NCBI RefSeq assembly: GCF_030269925.1
Contig: NC_085127.1
Span: forward strand, 11,105,501 to 11,169,500
Direction of reading: 5' to 3'
Length of the DNA: 64,000 nt
Origin: Bombyx mori
Lineage: Eukaryota; Arthropoda; Insecta; Lepidoptera; Bombycidae
The notes beneath the pieces were generated by a model. It worked only from the letters and a program-made list of their open reading frames with translations. It made no database searches and was not told the DNA's origin. The position numbers and the translations under genes were made by a program. How positions within the stretch are numbered: position 1 is the stretch's first letter; each line of letters opens with the position of its first letter. Below are positions 43,001 to 53,110 of this stretch, in pieces.

Positions 43001-44956
43001 ATTAAATTATATCATTTGTTTTTAATTACCTTGAATGCCATTCTGCCATTAGCAAATCATTTTCAGGCAAGCTATGCTCCCAGTCAAGCACTCCGTCATA
43101 TAATCTACCACGGCAAGGTCTACCCGTCACATGGTGAGCTGCACAAGGCACACCACTGCATTTCTTGCCTACAGTTTCGACAGGACTGCTACGGACAAAC
43201 TGTCTGAAATGCAGAGATGACAAATTGTCTCAAATTATTTCAAACATGAGCATCATTTGTTTCATGATTTGCATATTCTCAATCAAATCTATTGAATTAA
43301 TTAATTTGATTTTAAAGGGTTGCATTTCAATAAAATGAAGTATGTTAAATGTAAAATAAATAAGAATAAAAATAATGATAAGTTATGGCCAATGATAAGA
43401 TTACTGGCGTACTTATACTAAACATGTAATCAACTTTCACCTGGAAAGAATTACTTATTGTAATAAAAACCAAATCTGCAAACATTTTAATTTTCATAAT
43501 TACTGGTAGTCTGAGCCTGCAGATGTACCACCCCCCTGTGTACTTCTGCCATGAAGCTGTAATGTATTCCAGTTCGAAGGGTGGGACAACTATTATTTTA
43601 TATTATAATAATACTAGCGACCCGCCCTCGCTTCGCTTCGGAAACTGTAATTTGTTATTGATTGCTCCACTATTTGATGGATGTTATTATAAGTATAAAC
43701 CTTCCTCTTCAATCACTCTATCTATTAAAAAAAACTGCATCAAAATCCGTTGTGTAGTTTTAAAGACTTAAGCATTATCTGGGATAGAGAAAGCGACATT
43801 GTTTTATACTATAATCAAAACTAAGATTTTATATTTTAGTGGATGGAGGCACTCAAGTTATGATATCTATGGGCTTCCATAACCACCTAAAGGCAGATGG
43901 GCCTCATTCACTATGCTATAAAAAAATTACCTCTTGCAGATGTTACATTCATCAATAAACATATTTCCATGTAGTTCAGCTAAGAATTTTCTTGGGACAC
44001 CAGACTTGAGATGAAGTCCGTCAATGTTTTGACTCACAATGTATTTAAGTTTTTTTATTTCAACCAACTTTTTTAAAATCATATGGGTTTTTGTGGGTTG
44101 TGCATCAGCAAATGATACATTGATGGTTGGCTTTTTACCTTCCTTCTCTAAAGTCCACACTCCATTTGGCCCTCTGTAAACAAAATTCTAAGTTTAATGT
44201 TAAATAGCATTTCGACTCATTTTTTTCCTATCGTATGTATTTTATAAAGTGATTTAATAAAAATATTACAAACATTGGCAACTAACTAACTGGAATGACT
44301 TCTTTCTATCCCAAAAATCACAATTGTACAATTGATCTCTAGCAATATACTGGGACTGTTTTTATCCTACAGTTCTGCAGCAAAGGAGTATTCTGTTTTC
44401 ATGAGATCTTAGATCTTGCTATCTGTTAACTTAAACTACTTCCTAAAAAAATGGCATACATTTGCTATTTATACAAATTATATTTATATTGTTTATATTG
44501 CTATTGCTATAGATATATCTACATGTAAGGATACAGCGCATTTTAATTTATGAGTATGTAATCTGGGGTACGCAATTAAATAATTAAAACAAAATGACAA
44601 TTGGTCCCTCCGGTTACTGCACTGTTGAAGGTTTATGGTCTTCTTTGTTGAGCAATTTAACTTATTGACATTTGTTTATTTCACCTAAAGTCTGGAATAC
44701 CCGCAGAAGTACTTATGCCAGCTCCAGTGTGGACAACAATATGTTTACTATCTTTCACAAGTTGAGCCAAGAGTACACATTTCTGGTTCAGTTTGTCATT
44801 TGAATCAAATTTCTGAAACAAATAAAAAAAATATTTATAAAATGTTTCTTATTTAGTCTGTAATTGTTAATAATTGTGTGTGATATTTACCTCTGGGACT
44901 CCTAGTATACCTTTGTTTTCATAAGGTGATAGTCCTTCTGCATAATTGCAAGACAT
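37024..44956 (-). CDS. Sirt6: sirtuin 6, NAD-dependent deacylase, 6 exons
   Basis: Nuclear histone deacylase of the SIRT6 type. Exons in transcript order: 44956-44891, 44812-44685, 44173-43931, 43203-43030, 37675-37552, 37401-37024. Phases agree and give 370 residues. The start [16 protein letters not shown] is diagnostic for SIRT6. It has [13 protein letters not shown] (NAD), SQNIDGLH, and the catalytic His133 in AELHGN, the same number as in human. Zinc cysteines are C141 and C144 (CNIC) plus a Cys-rich loop in exon 4. SGNLPL and [10 protein letters not shown] follow. The C-terminal 100 residues are Lys/Glu-rich with a nuclear-signal-like [11 protein letters not shown]. Intron 4 is 5.35 kb because of nested transposons. 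No lesion seen. Confidence 0.94.
38528..39517 (-). pseudogene. Tc1 transposase, DD34E, split and frameshifted
   Basis: The main part reads from [17 protein letters not shown] (helix-turn-helix), through a second DNA-binding region ([13 protein letters not shown]), to the catalytic triad: D in LFSDESR, D in HDNARPH, and E in NPIEHLWDE 34 residues later. The open frame ends at 38568, but a one-base shift near 38686 restores the usual C-terminus [13 protein letters not shown] to a TAA at 38528. The N-terminal 14 residues, [14 protein letters not shown], are at 42397-42355, beyond the inserted element. The roughly 26 residues before IEAGQ in the long open frame come from that insert. Confidence 0.9.
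39646..39861 (+). other. unrecognised exon-like open segment in the Harbinger-like element
   Basis: After TTTTTTGGTTCAG at about 39705 an open frame codes [16 protein letters not shown] and [17 protein letters not shown], until the SINE begins. It has normal-looking protein composition and a good acceptor in front. I do not recognise the family. It could be a captured host exon or a remnant of the element's own accessory gene. Confidence 0.3.
39862..40291 (-). mobile_element. tRNA-headed SINE, full length
   Basis: Minus-strand copy of the family at 14219-14652. The tRNA-like head with B-box TATTCGAACACC (inverse) is at 40228-40291. The body and the T-run (tail) end at 39862. Confidence 0.82.
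40316..42051 (+). mobile_element. non-autonomous Helitron, 1.7 kb
   Basis: Starts TCTAATATATAAAATTCTCG after an A and ends GCCGGGTCAGCTAG before a T, the 5'-TC...CTRR-3' termini and A|T target of Helitrons. No Rep/helicase gene is present. Inside, short A+T-rich paragraphs (CACCCCTCTACGATCAACCC) repeat several times, and a GC-rich block at 40781-41200 contains an 80 bp direct duplication. Confidence 0.85.
40781..40936 (+). repeat. 80 bp direct duplication in Helitron
   Basis: TCGTACTAGCATGTCACACG starts at 40781 and again at 40861. The unit, ending GCGCGCGCCAATCA, is repeated without change. The sequence is GC rich with CCAAT boxes in both orientations, unlike the surrounding DNA, so it may be a captured promoter. 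Confidence 0.8.
42058..42354. other. GC-rich right end of the Harbinger-like element
   Basis: CG-rich segment with repeated short words such as TTCGCCGGTCGC and CGCTTCGCC, leading into the inverted terminus. No coding. Confidence 0.6.
43459..43924 (+). mobile_element. old BMC1-like copy split by Helitron
   Basis: The diverged left part is 43459-43613 and the right part is 43842-43924 (TATGGGCTTCCATAACCACC, ending CTATAAAAAAA). The tail touches the SIRT6 exon 3 donor at 43925-43930. The Helitron at 43614-43835 interrupts it. Confidence 0.75.
43614..43835 (-). mobile_element. Helitron 3' part, inverted
   Basis: Begins with the inverse of GGGTCGCTAG (CTAGCGACCCGCCCTCGC) and matches 16264-16455 in opposite orientation. 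SIRT6 intron 3. Confidence 0.7.
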
Positions 44957-45234
44957 TTTTGGGAGACAATTTATCTAATGGTACTTACACAGATTTTCAT
45001 TGAACCATTATTTAAATTTAAATTAAGGATATTTTTTTATAATATGGACACAGAAGAGAGCTTCTAATTATGGAAGTATTTAATTTCTTATACTTTAAGA
45101 AAAAATGAGCGACTGTAATAATATTCGATTTAATTTTTAATGGAAAATTTGTCAAGCGTTTAACATAGCATCTCCCACAGAACACTATTACTTGGCATCT
45201 CCAACTCCAGCTTTTAAAATCAGCATTTTTATTT

Positions 45235-46040
45235 ATTTGAAGTTTTTATGGCTTGATAATGAGACTTTTAAGCCGAGTCTGTTAAGGCTTAAAAAATATA
45301 TTTGGAGCGAAATGAAATGAAGTTGATTAATTTGCGACTTTTGCAACTTTGCTATTGGGATGAAAATAAAAGATACGAGATCAAATGGCATAAAATAAAG
45401 TCTCAGTAAAATGGTAGTCATTTACGGAGCCTTTTTCAGTGGACTCCTTGGAGGATCCGAGAAGGTGTCCGCTGGACTTTATTCCATTTTCCCACATTTT
45501 GGACTTTCACAGATGCTGGATAGTTTAAAAACTAGCGTTATTACACATTCAAGCCCCACGAAACCTATATTAATTAAAATAATTCTCACCGCTTCCCGCC
45601 AAAAATTTCCAGATTTTTTAAGGGATTTTATGACCTGGTAACTGAGACCTTTAAGTCATATCTTATTTTAATTTATATTAATATTTTTATGAAAAATGAT
45701 ATTATAGAGTGAAATGAAATGAAGATGATTAATTTGAGACATTAATCAACTGGGATGAAATTAAATGATATGAAATGAGATGATATGGGATGAAATATAA
45801 TCTCAGTAAAATGGTGGTCATTTACTAAAATTTTTCAGTGGACTTTTTGGAGGATCCCGAGAAGCTACGTCCAGCGGCTTTGTTTCATTTTCCCACATTT
45901 GTGCACTTTCACAGATATTATACAGTTAATACACCACCATTATTACACATTTAAATCCCAAGAAACACTAAATAGACAAAATAAAACAAATCACACAACT
46001 TCACTCCTTGCGTTTCCGCCAAAAAGTCTTTTCCCAGATT
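45235..46040. repeat. tandem duplication of about 390-400 bp upstream of SIRT6
   Basis: TCTCAGTAAAATGGTAGTCA at 45401 recurs as TCTCAGTAAAATGGTGGTCA at 45801. GCTTGATAATGAGACTTTTA near 45251 recurs as CCTGGTAACTGAGACCTTTA near 45634. Identity looks like 70-80 percent with indels. A related short piece, CCTGGTAACGAAACCTTTAA, is at about 30240. No coding. Confidence 0.65.
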
Positions 46041-46469
46041 AAGTTATAGAATCTATGATAAAACTATGACAATGATAGGTACCGGCTTACTGAATTTATC
46101 TCCCCTTTTTTGATTTTCGGATTTTCTTTATTTTTAATTATTTGTTCGTCGTAAAAATTGTTTGTTCGACTTTTATTTAAATATTAATTAAACAAATGAT
46201 CACCCTTAAGTTGGCCTCTCTTACTAGATATCTTTATTTTTATCGCTCAGATTAATTAATTTTGATCAATTATCGTTTGTTCGACGACTATTGGTGATTG
46301 TTCGATCATAAAAACAATTAAACTCCCAATTATTAATTATTTTATATCTAATAAGCAAACCATCACCTCACGCCTACATTGCGCATGCGCCGGTTTTGTC
46401 AGTCAGATGACAATGGCCGTATTTACTAGCAATGGTTAACAAGTGCGTTTATATTGTCTATTTCTTATG

Positions 46470-47085
46470 TACAACTCGACCGAGCTAAGTTTGCACCTCG
46501 TTGGAATGCGGCGCTCCGCCCGCTTCCCCGCTCACCTTCCCGCGATCGCCCTGTCGCGTCAGTACTGTTAGCATCTTTGTCGCTGAGACGCGTCATACGA
46601 GTATTCGTCTCCCTATCCGTTGAATTTTAAATTTTTTAATTGTTCTTGTTAGGTTTTTTGTTGAAGCTTAGTTACATAAATGGACTATTTTTGTTAAGTT
46701 TTTCTTGAACTGTTGTTACTGAACGCTTAACGTTAATTTTTTTTACTACGAGAGGATTGTTGTGGGCAACAAAAATGAAAGGAAAGGTGAAGGTAGAAAC
46801 ATAATCCTGAAAAGGAAACATAAAGGAAAATTATTACTGAGCAATTGGGATACAAATTTAAAAAGTGCAAGAATGCCCACGTGGTATTAATACAAAAGCC
46901 GATATCGCTATATCCTAATGTACCTATGTATAATAAATATATTGTTAAAAAAAATATATAAAGTAAAATTTATCAAACATTTGTTTACATTTTTAAAGTC
47001 ATAGCGAAACTTTTTTTCAGACCATACCTAAGCGGCAGTGTGACGTAATCGATGCGAGGTGCAAACTTAGATTGGTCGAGCTGTA
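46470..47085. mobile_element. TIR element (MITE), ACARCTCGACC family
   Basis: About 616 bp. The left end ACAACTCGACCGAGCTAAGT continuing TTTGCACCTCG is repeated inverted at the right (GAGGTGCAAACTTAGATTGG continuing TCGAGCTGTA). Nearly 30 bp match with three or four differences. TA lies at the outer edge. No coding capacity. Confidence 0.72.
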
Positions 47086-47455
47086 GATCAAAAAAATATA
47101 GAAAACTTCAACAAACCTCAACAATACTTCAACAGAAACATGTCAATGAAGACGGCCAATTAGTCGTTAAAGTACGATTAGCGCGGTTTTAATAAATTCT
47201 GTTATTTTTAATAATATTGAATATTAACAAGCATATAGAAATTCCAGGGATTTCTAATTATTATAAGAATATTTTGGGAGTACAACTTTCGTGTTAAAAT
47301 CATACTATTCATTACCATGCACTAAGGAGATAAAAACTAAAACGTTTTAAGTTTGGCACCCCTTTGTGAGTAGCGCCCATGGCATGATGTCCATGATGAT
47401 GGTTTTATTTATTGCGAGATTTGCGATCTTATTGCGATTTATTGCGATCGTTCTA

Positions 47456-47817
47456 CTACAAAGTAGGTCCCGCGTTGTATGAGGTCTCGCGTTGTACGAA
47501 GTCCCGCGTTGTATGAGGTTCCGCGTTGTTTGACGTCTCGCATTGTATGAGGTCTCGCGTTGTATGAGGTCTCACATTATGTGAGGTCTCGCGTTGTATG
47601 AGGTGCCGAGTTGCTGGAGATATCGCGTTGTTTGAGGTCACGCGTTGTATGAGGTCCCGCGTTGTATGAGGTCCCACGTTGTTTGATGTCTCGCGTTGTA
47701 TGAGGTCTCGCGTTGTATGAGGTCTCGCGTTGTATGAGGTCTCGCGTTGTATGAGGTCTCGCGTTGTATGAGGTCTCACGTTGTATGAGGTCTTGCGTTG
47801 TATGAGGACTCGCGTTA
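47456..47817. repeat. 17 bp minisatellite, about 20 copies
   Basis: Tandem units of GCGTTGTATGAGGTCTC with point changes only. Because 17 is not a multiple of 3, all frames are cycled, and the minus strand is open for 107 codons with a 17-residue protein period. I treat this frame as a by-product of the repeat. Confidence 0.92.
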
Positions 47818-48082
47818 GAACGCGTTAGTGTGGTTTATTTGTTGTTTTGATATTTTCTCTGATAATTAAGTAATATCAATGAAGTTACGACAGTTATGTT
47901 ATTTATATTATCGTAGTAAAAAAATTACCAAAGACCAAAGTATGGGACATCAACATTGCGGCTATGTGCAAAAAATTTGAGAAATGCTTAGGTATAATAA
48001 GACCTGTTTTTGGGGACGGCGCAGTCGTAATCTTTCAATATTTATTCTTTTTTTCAATTTCCTCCAAATAGGAAGTTACTAT

Positions 48083-48723
48083 CTATAGTCGGATTTTTTA
48101 TTAGACGAAGTCAACTGACGTTTACTGTGTTGTCAGTTTTTGATGAAATAAAAATAGTGTTGTGACAAAGTGAACGATTGAAAAAACTCCTGAATTAATG
48201 AAATTGCCTCCATTGTCTAGTGAATAGTTGGTGTGCCGAATTGCCGATATCGGGTACGGGGTTCGAATTTTAGGCGTGTTTTGTACATACCAACGAGTTT
48301 TCGACGAAATATTATGTTCCTATAGTATCTACCTGAACTGAATACCGAGTGTTTCAAACATTAAGAAAAACATTGCGGGGAAGCTTGTTAGACTGTCCTA
48401 TTTCCAATACATCATATAGTTGAAACTATAGATGTATAAAATATAACAATTATAGGTAGGTTATGAAAATAAAATAAAACTGATTGTAGTTACATACTAC
48501 TAGTAACGTATATTGGAGCACTTTAATACAATTTTATTGTAAAATATAAATAATATTCTTTTATAGTTTGAATTTAATGATTAACTCTTCACACTCATTG
48601 TTCATTCATGTGATTGAACGAGAACCGAACGCATCACTATTACTTTAAATATAGCAACATTATATCACAAAGTGACATTAGCTACTGTCAGCTGGCTTCG
48701 TCTAATTAAAAATCCGACTATAG
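48083..48723. mobile_element. TIR element (MITE), CTATAGTCGGATTTTT family
   Basis: 641 bp with inverted ends CTATAGTCGGATTTTTTATT and the inverse of CTATAGTCGGATTTTTAATT, about 30 matching bases followed by looser similarity. No coding. Target duplication not clear. Confidence 0.75.
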
Positions 48724-50282
48724 TTGTGACAGTGGATTTTTTAGTTGCTACAATCCCATCTCAGCTCATTTTATTTAGTGTCATCCCAATTTATTACAGT
48801 CTAAATCAATTTCACCTTATTACGCACCATATCATTTTTTAAAAAATAGTTAATAAAAGATAGGCTGTAATGATGTTTCATGAAGACCTTTGGGAAATGA
48901 ACTCTACTGTCAGTTACTGAAAGAAAAAGTCCTGACAGTTGACAACTTGACACGATATTTCAAGATTGTCACTTTGTCGTACAGTTGCCAGATGGGGGGG
49001 AATTCCTGCAAATTCGGGGGTTTTTTGACCTTGAAGATGAGATTCGGCGGGGAAGATTCTTTAGGGGACATTTGGGGGGAAAAAGGTAGTTGGGAGAAAT
49101 TTCGGAGGTTTTTTGAGCACTATATAATTCATCCACAAACACAATTCCCATCACTATTAGAATATTTATAATCTACTATACGTATTATGCACAAAACAAT
49201 ATTATAAAGGAAAAATTACGCAACCGGATGAATAGGCAATAGAAACTGTCGAAGCGGTTCTCGAGATTCAATATTCACTGCCATAAGGATCCATAAATTT
49301 TGTTCCCACATCGGACATGTAAGATTTTTAATCTTTAACTCCGAAAACGTGTATTCTTTATATAATAAAAACGAAAGTGAATATGATTGTAAAAAATTTT
49401 TTAGAGGTGGTTGAAGTTATGGGATAGCTTGATTAAAAAATAAAAAAGATGTGGTGTCGTGGGACACCAGGTAGGAACGAAGTTCCTTGGGCTAATGTAG
49501 AATCGACACAATTTGCAAAAAAAGAAATGGTGCTCAATTTTATGTAGGTTTTCTTGGTTTTTCTCTTAAATTTTGCTGATTAGTTTTTATTTAAGCACGG
49601 GAAAGTATTTAGGAAATTGAGTATTTTAGAAAATAATAAATTACGTAAAATAAAAAAAATAGTAATTCAAATTATCAATTAAAATAACAAAATATATCTC
49701 TTTATTTTTGGTTGACAACATAAAATTACATAGAAATAGAAATAATTACTAAATAGAGAGAGAAGGGATTAGAGAACGAAAAGTAAGAAGGAGAAAGAGA
49801 AAGGTATATACACTACTCGCTTGTGTATGCGACTGTCGCGCCTGCGCACGTCTCATTTAACGGTTTTATTCCACGCACTTTTTTCCACGGATTTTTTCTT
49901 ACGGTTTTACTATCACATTTTTTTCAGTTCGGTCGCGCAGCAAAATCCCTATCCCCTCCAAGCTTGCCGTAAGGAACTTCGTTCCAATAAAAGAATACTT
50001 TTGTATTTTATTTCTTCATTAAATTAAGTAAAAGCTGTTTTGGTTTTTTTTTTCAAAAAGCTTATTTTTCGGGGGGTTTTAAAAAAAAGTTGGAGGGAAA
50101 TTCACACGGTCATCTGACAGCACTGCTTTGTCGCAAGATTTCGGAGTTGAAGACATTGAAAATTTATTCAAAGCTTGTTGAGTTTGCTATCGTTTTTTCT
50201 GTTCTAAACGTAAAATACGATTTCGTAAACAAAAGCATAAAGAGAAAAGTCAAAGATTTGTGATACGCACAGTGATTTTATT
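48724..50282. other. upstream region of NCBP1, no gene seen
   Basis: Contains GGAACGAAGTTCCTT at about 49472 and its inverse AAGGAACTTCGTTCC at about 49971, possibly the ends of a 0.5 kb element. An open frame of 68 codons at 49821 lacks family features. The NCBP1 promoter should lie near 50100-50280, but no TATA box is evident. Confidence 0.4.
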
Positions 50283-52829
50283 ATGAACCGTCGTAGAGGA
50301 CATGATGATGAAGAAGGATATGGTGAGTTGTTAAGATCAAACATATACAGGTTATATTTAATTTTATTTGTACATTGTGAAGTATGTAATTGTTTTTACT
50401 ATTTTCAGAACGCCTCCATCGGAAAAGGCGTCGTGTATCTGAAAACCAAGAAATCGAGGATCGCTTAGAGTCCTTAATTTTAAGAGTTGGCGAAAAAAGT
50501 AGTTCCAGTTTGGAGAGTAACCTAGAAGGATTAGCAAGTGTACTGGAAGCCGATTTGAGTACCTTTAGAGTTAAAATACTACGGATACTAACGGATTGTG
50601 CTATCCGCATGCCCGAGAAATGTACAATCTATGCAACTCTTGTTGGTTTGTTGAATGCAAAGAATTATAACTTTGGTGGAGAATTTGTTGATTACATAGT
50701 AAAAACCTTTAAAGAAAATCTTAAAGTCGGGAAATGGAATGCTGCTAGGTATTGTCTAAGGTTCATTGCGGACTTGGTGAACTGTCACGTATTGGCTGCT
50801 TCATCATTGCTGACTTTATTAGAGACATTAGTAGATTCTGCTAATGAAGATGGAGTACCTCACGTCAGAAGGGATTGGTTTGTATTTGCGGTGCTGTCAG
50901 CATTACCTTGGGTTGGTCGGGAGTTGTATGAAAAGAAGGAATCTCAATTAGATCACTTACTTGTGACTATAGAGGTTTTCTTGAATAAACGGAGTAAGAA
51001 ACATTGGCCAGCCTTAAAGGTGTGGTCGGCTGATTCACCTCATTTACAAGAAGAATATTTGGATTGCCTCTGGTCTCAGATAAAGAAGTTGAAACAAGAC
51101 AATTGGTCAGAGAAACATATTCCAAGGCCATATCTTGCCTTTGACTCTATTCTTTGTGAAGCTTTACAACACACACTTCCTGCCATTCAGGTATCATATG
51201 AATTTATAATAGATATACTATGATTTTCTAATACAAATTAGTTAAAGTTTACATACTTTGGTTTTGTTCGATTATGGTATTCGATTATGGTATTTATATG
51301 GTTCATTACCACCAAAGTACAGTTTACTAGTTATATCTGGAGCTGCCCACTTCTAGTGCATTTTATTTAATTTACCTTACACACACTTTGGAACTAGAAG
51401 TAACTTGCCCTGTGGAAGTTCGAGGCTTGAAGAACATGTGTTTCTTCAAGCAAAGGTTGCAGACTAATTTATTTCAGCTTGTGTGCCAGGGGTGCCATAA
51501 ATAAATGTTACATGTAAAGATTGACTAATAAATGCGGTAACAAAACTAATAAAAAGTTAACTTTTTTTAAAAAGTTGCACCAATATAATATTTTCGTTTA
51601 CAAATCATATGGTAATAATTGATGATGTTTTTATATTTCAGCCACCACCCCATAATGACACTGATACTTATCCAATGCCTCGGGTTATATTCCGTATGTT
51701 TGACTACACAGACTGTCCAGACGGACCAGTTTTGCCTGGAGTGCACTCTATAGAGAGATTCTTGATAGAAGAACATTTGCACAATATTATTGAGACATAT
51801 CATTTAGAACGTAAAGAATGTGCTGCTCAACTCCTCTGCTTTCCTTACAAAGCCAAAATTCCTCTGGAATATTGCATAGTTGAGGTGATATTTGCTGAAT
51901 TATTTAATTTGCCAAAACCAAGGTATTTGGAGATATGTTATGGTTCAATATTAATTGAACTTTGCAAGCTTCAGCCATCAACAATGCCACAGGTTCTAGC
52001 TCAAGCTACTGAAATTTTGTTCATGAGGATTGACACCATGAATGTTGCTTGCTTTGACAGGTATGTTAACCTTGGATGAAATTTGAATACATTGATAGTT
52101 TCATTTTAATTTTGTGGACTCAAGACACTTACACCTTATCTTTTAATTTATATTTTTCTTTAAATGTATGTATGTGCATGTGTATAGCTATGGGATAATT
52201 AATGAACAATATAAAATTTTATTTTGGGGTTTTCTGTTCAAGCATATTTCACAAAATGATACAATGTTGAATAGAAGAATGTTGTTATCTTAAATATCAC
52301 TTAAAGAAGATTACAGTTGAATAGTAAATAATATTTTAAAGTAGTCTTTTTTTTAAGGTTTGCGAACTGGTTTGCCTACCATTTGAGCAACTTCCAGTAC
52401 AGATGGTCATGGGAAGATTGGGAGGCGTGTCTCCAATTAGATCCTGAACATCCAAAACCCAGGTTTATCAGAGAGGTCCTCGGAAAATGTCTAAGGCAAG
52501 TTTATGAAAGTTTCCCTTATATATTCTATGCTAACATTTTGCGAACATGACAATAATAATATAATAAACATATAAGTGAATTTCAATATTATATTAACAA
52601 AAACACGAAAATAAAATATATTTCTAGTAAATTAAAAACTAAAATTTGATGTCTCAAAGCTGTTTTTATATCGACAATTTACAATTAATAGTGATAATAT
52701 GAAATACTTATTTGTGATTTTTCAGGCTATCTTACCACCAAAGAATCAAAGACATGGTCCCAGAGTCGTTTGCATCATTTGTGCCACCCAAGCCTGAACC
52801 AATCTACAAGTATTCCATGGAAGGTGCAG
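50283..52829 (+). CDS. Ncbp1: nuclear cap-binding protein subunit 1 (CBP80), first 5 exons
   Basis: Large subunit of the nuclear cap-binding complex. With CBP20 it binds m7G caps and links transcription to splicing, 3' processing and export. Exons: 50283-50322, 50409-51190, 51642-52060, 52358-52495, 52726-52829. Phases agree and give 494 residues, about 60 percent of the usual 790. [14 protein letters not shown] and the basic RLHRKRRR match the N-terminal nuclear signal. [15 protein letters not shown] and [13 protein letters not shown] begin the first MIF4G domain, and [14 protein letters not shown] and [16 protein letters not shown] belong to the second. The exon 4 donor is AG|GCAAGT (GC-AG intron). 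The exon 5 donor GTAAGG is normal, but no later exon is found before 64000, so the remainder probably lies beyond a long intron. Confidence 0.93.
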
Positions 52830-53110
52830 GTAAGGAAAATAACATTACACATAAGCATGAAATAATTTATTCATTTAAAATAACAGATAATAAATCTTAC
52901 ACTACACTTAACTAAACACTTATTTACATTAGGTTTTGTGCATTTTATGAGGAAGAACTGTTGCTAAAAAGTATTCTTATAAATGCTTCTACATTTTTTG
53001 CGACTTAATAGATAATTGCCGTTTTATATCTTTGGCGTTCATGCCGACTTTTTTGACGATAGTTTGTAACAGAATTAAAGCTGTAAATTCTTTAAAAACA
53101 ATATAAAATT

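Noticed and set aside
47456..47779. 107-codon frame with a 17-residue repeat (RPHTTRDLIQRET-like)
   Set aside because: It follows from the 17 bp minisatellite period and has no start context or conserved domain.
47456..47817. CRISPR-like array
   Set aside because: Units are directly contiguous 17-mers with no spacers, and the DNA is eukaryotic.
49440..49990. Inverted GGAACGAAGTTCCTT pair as a transposon
   Set aside because: Only 15 bp match, the word is itself palindromic, and no target duplication or further similarity was found.
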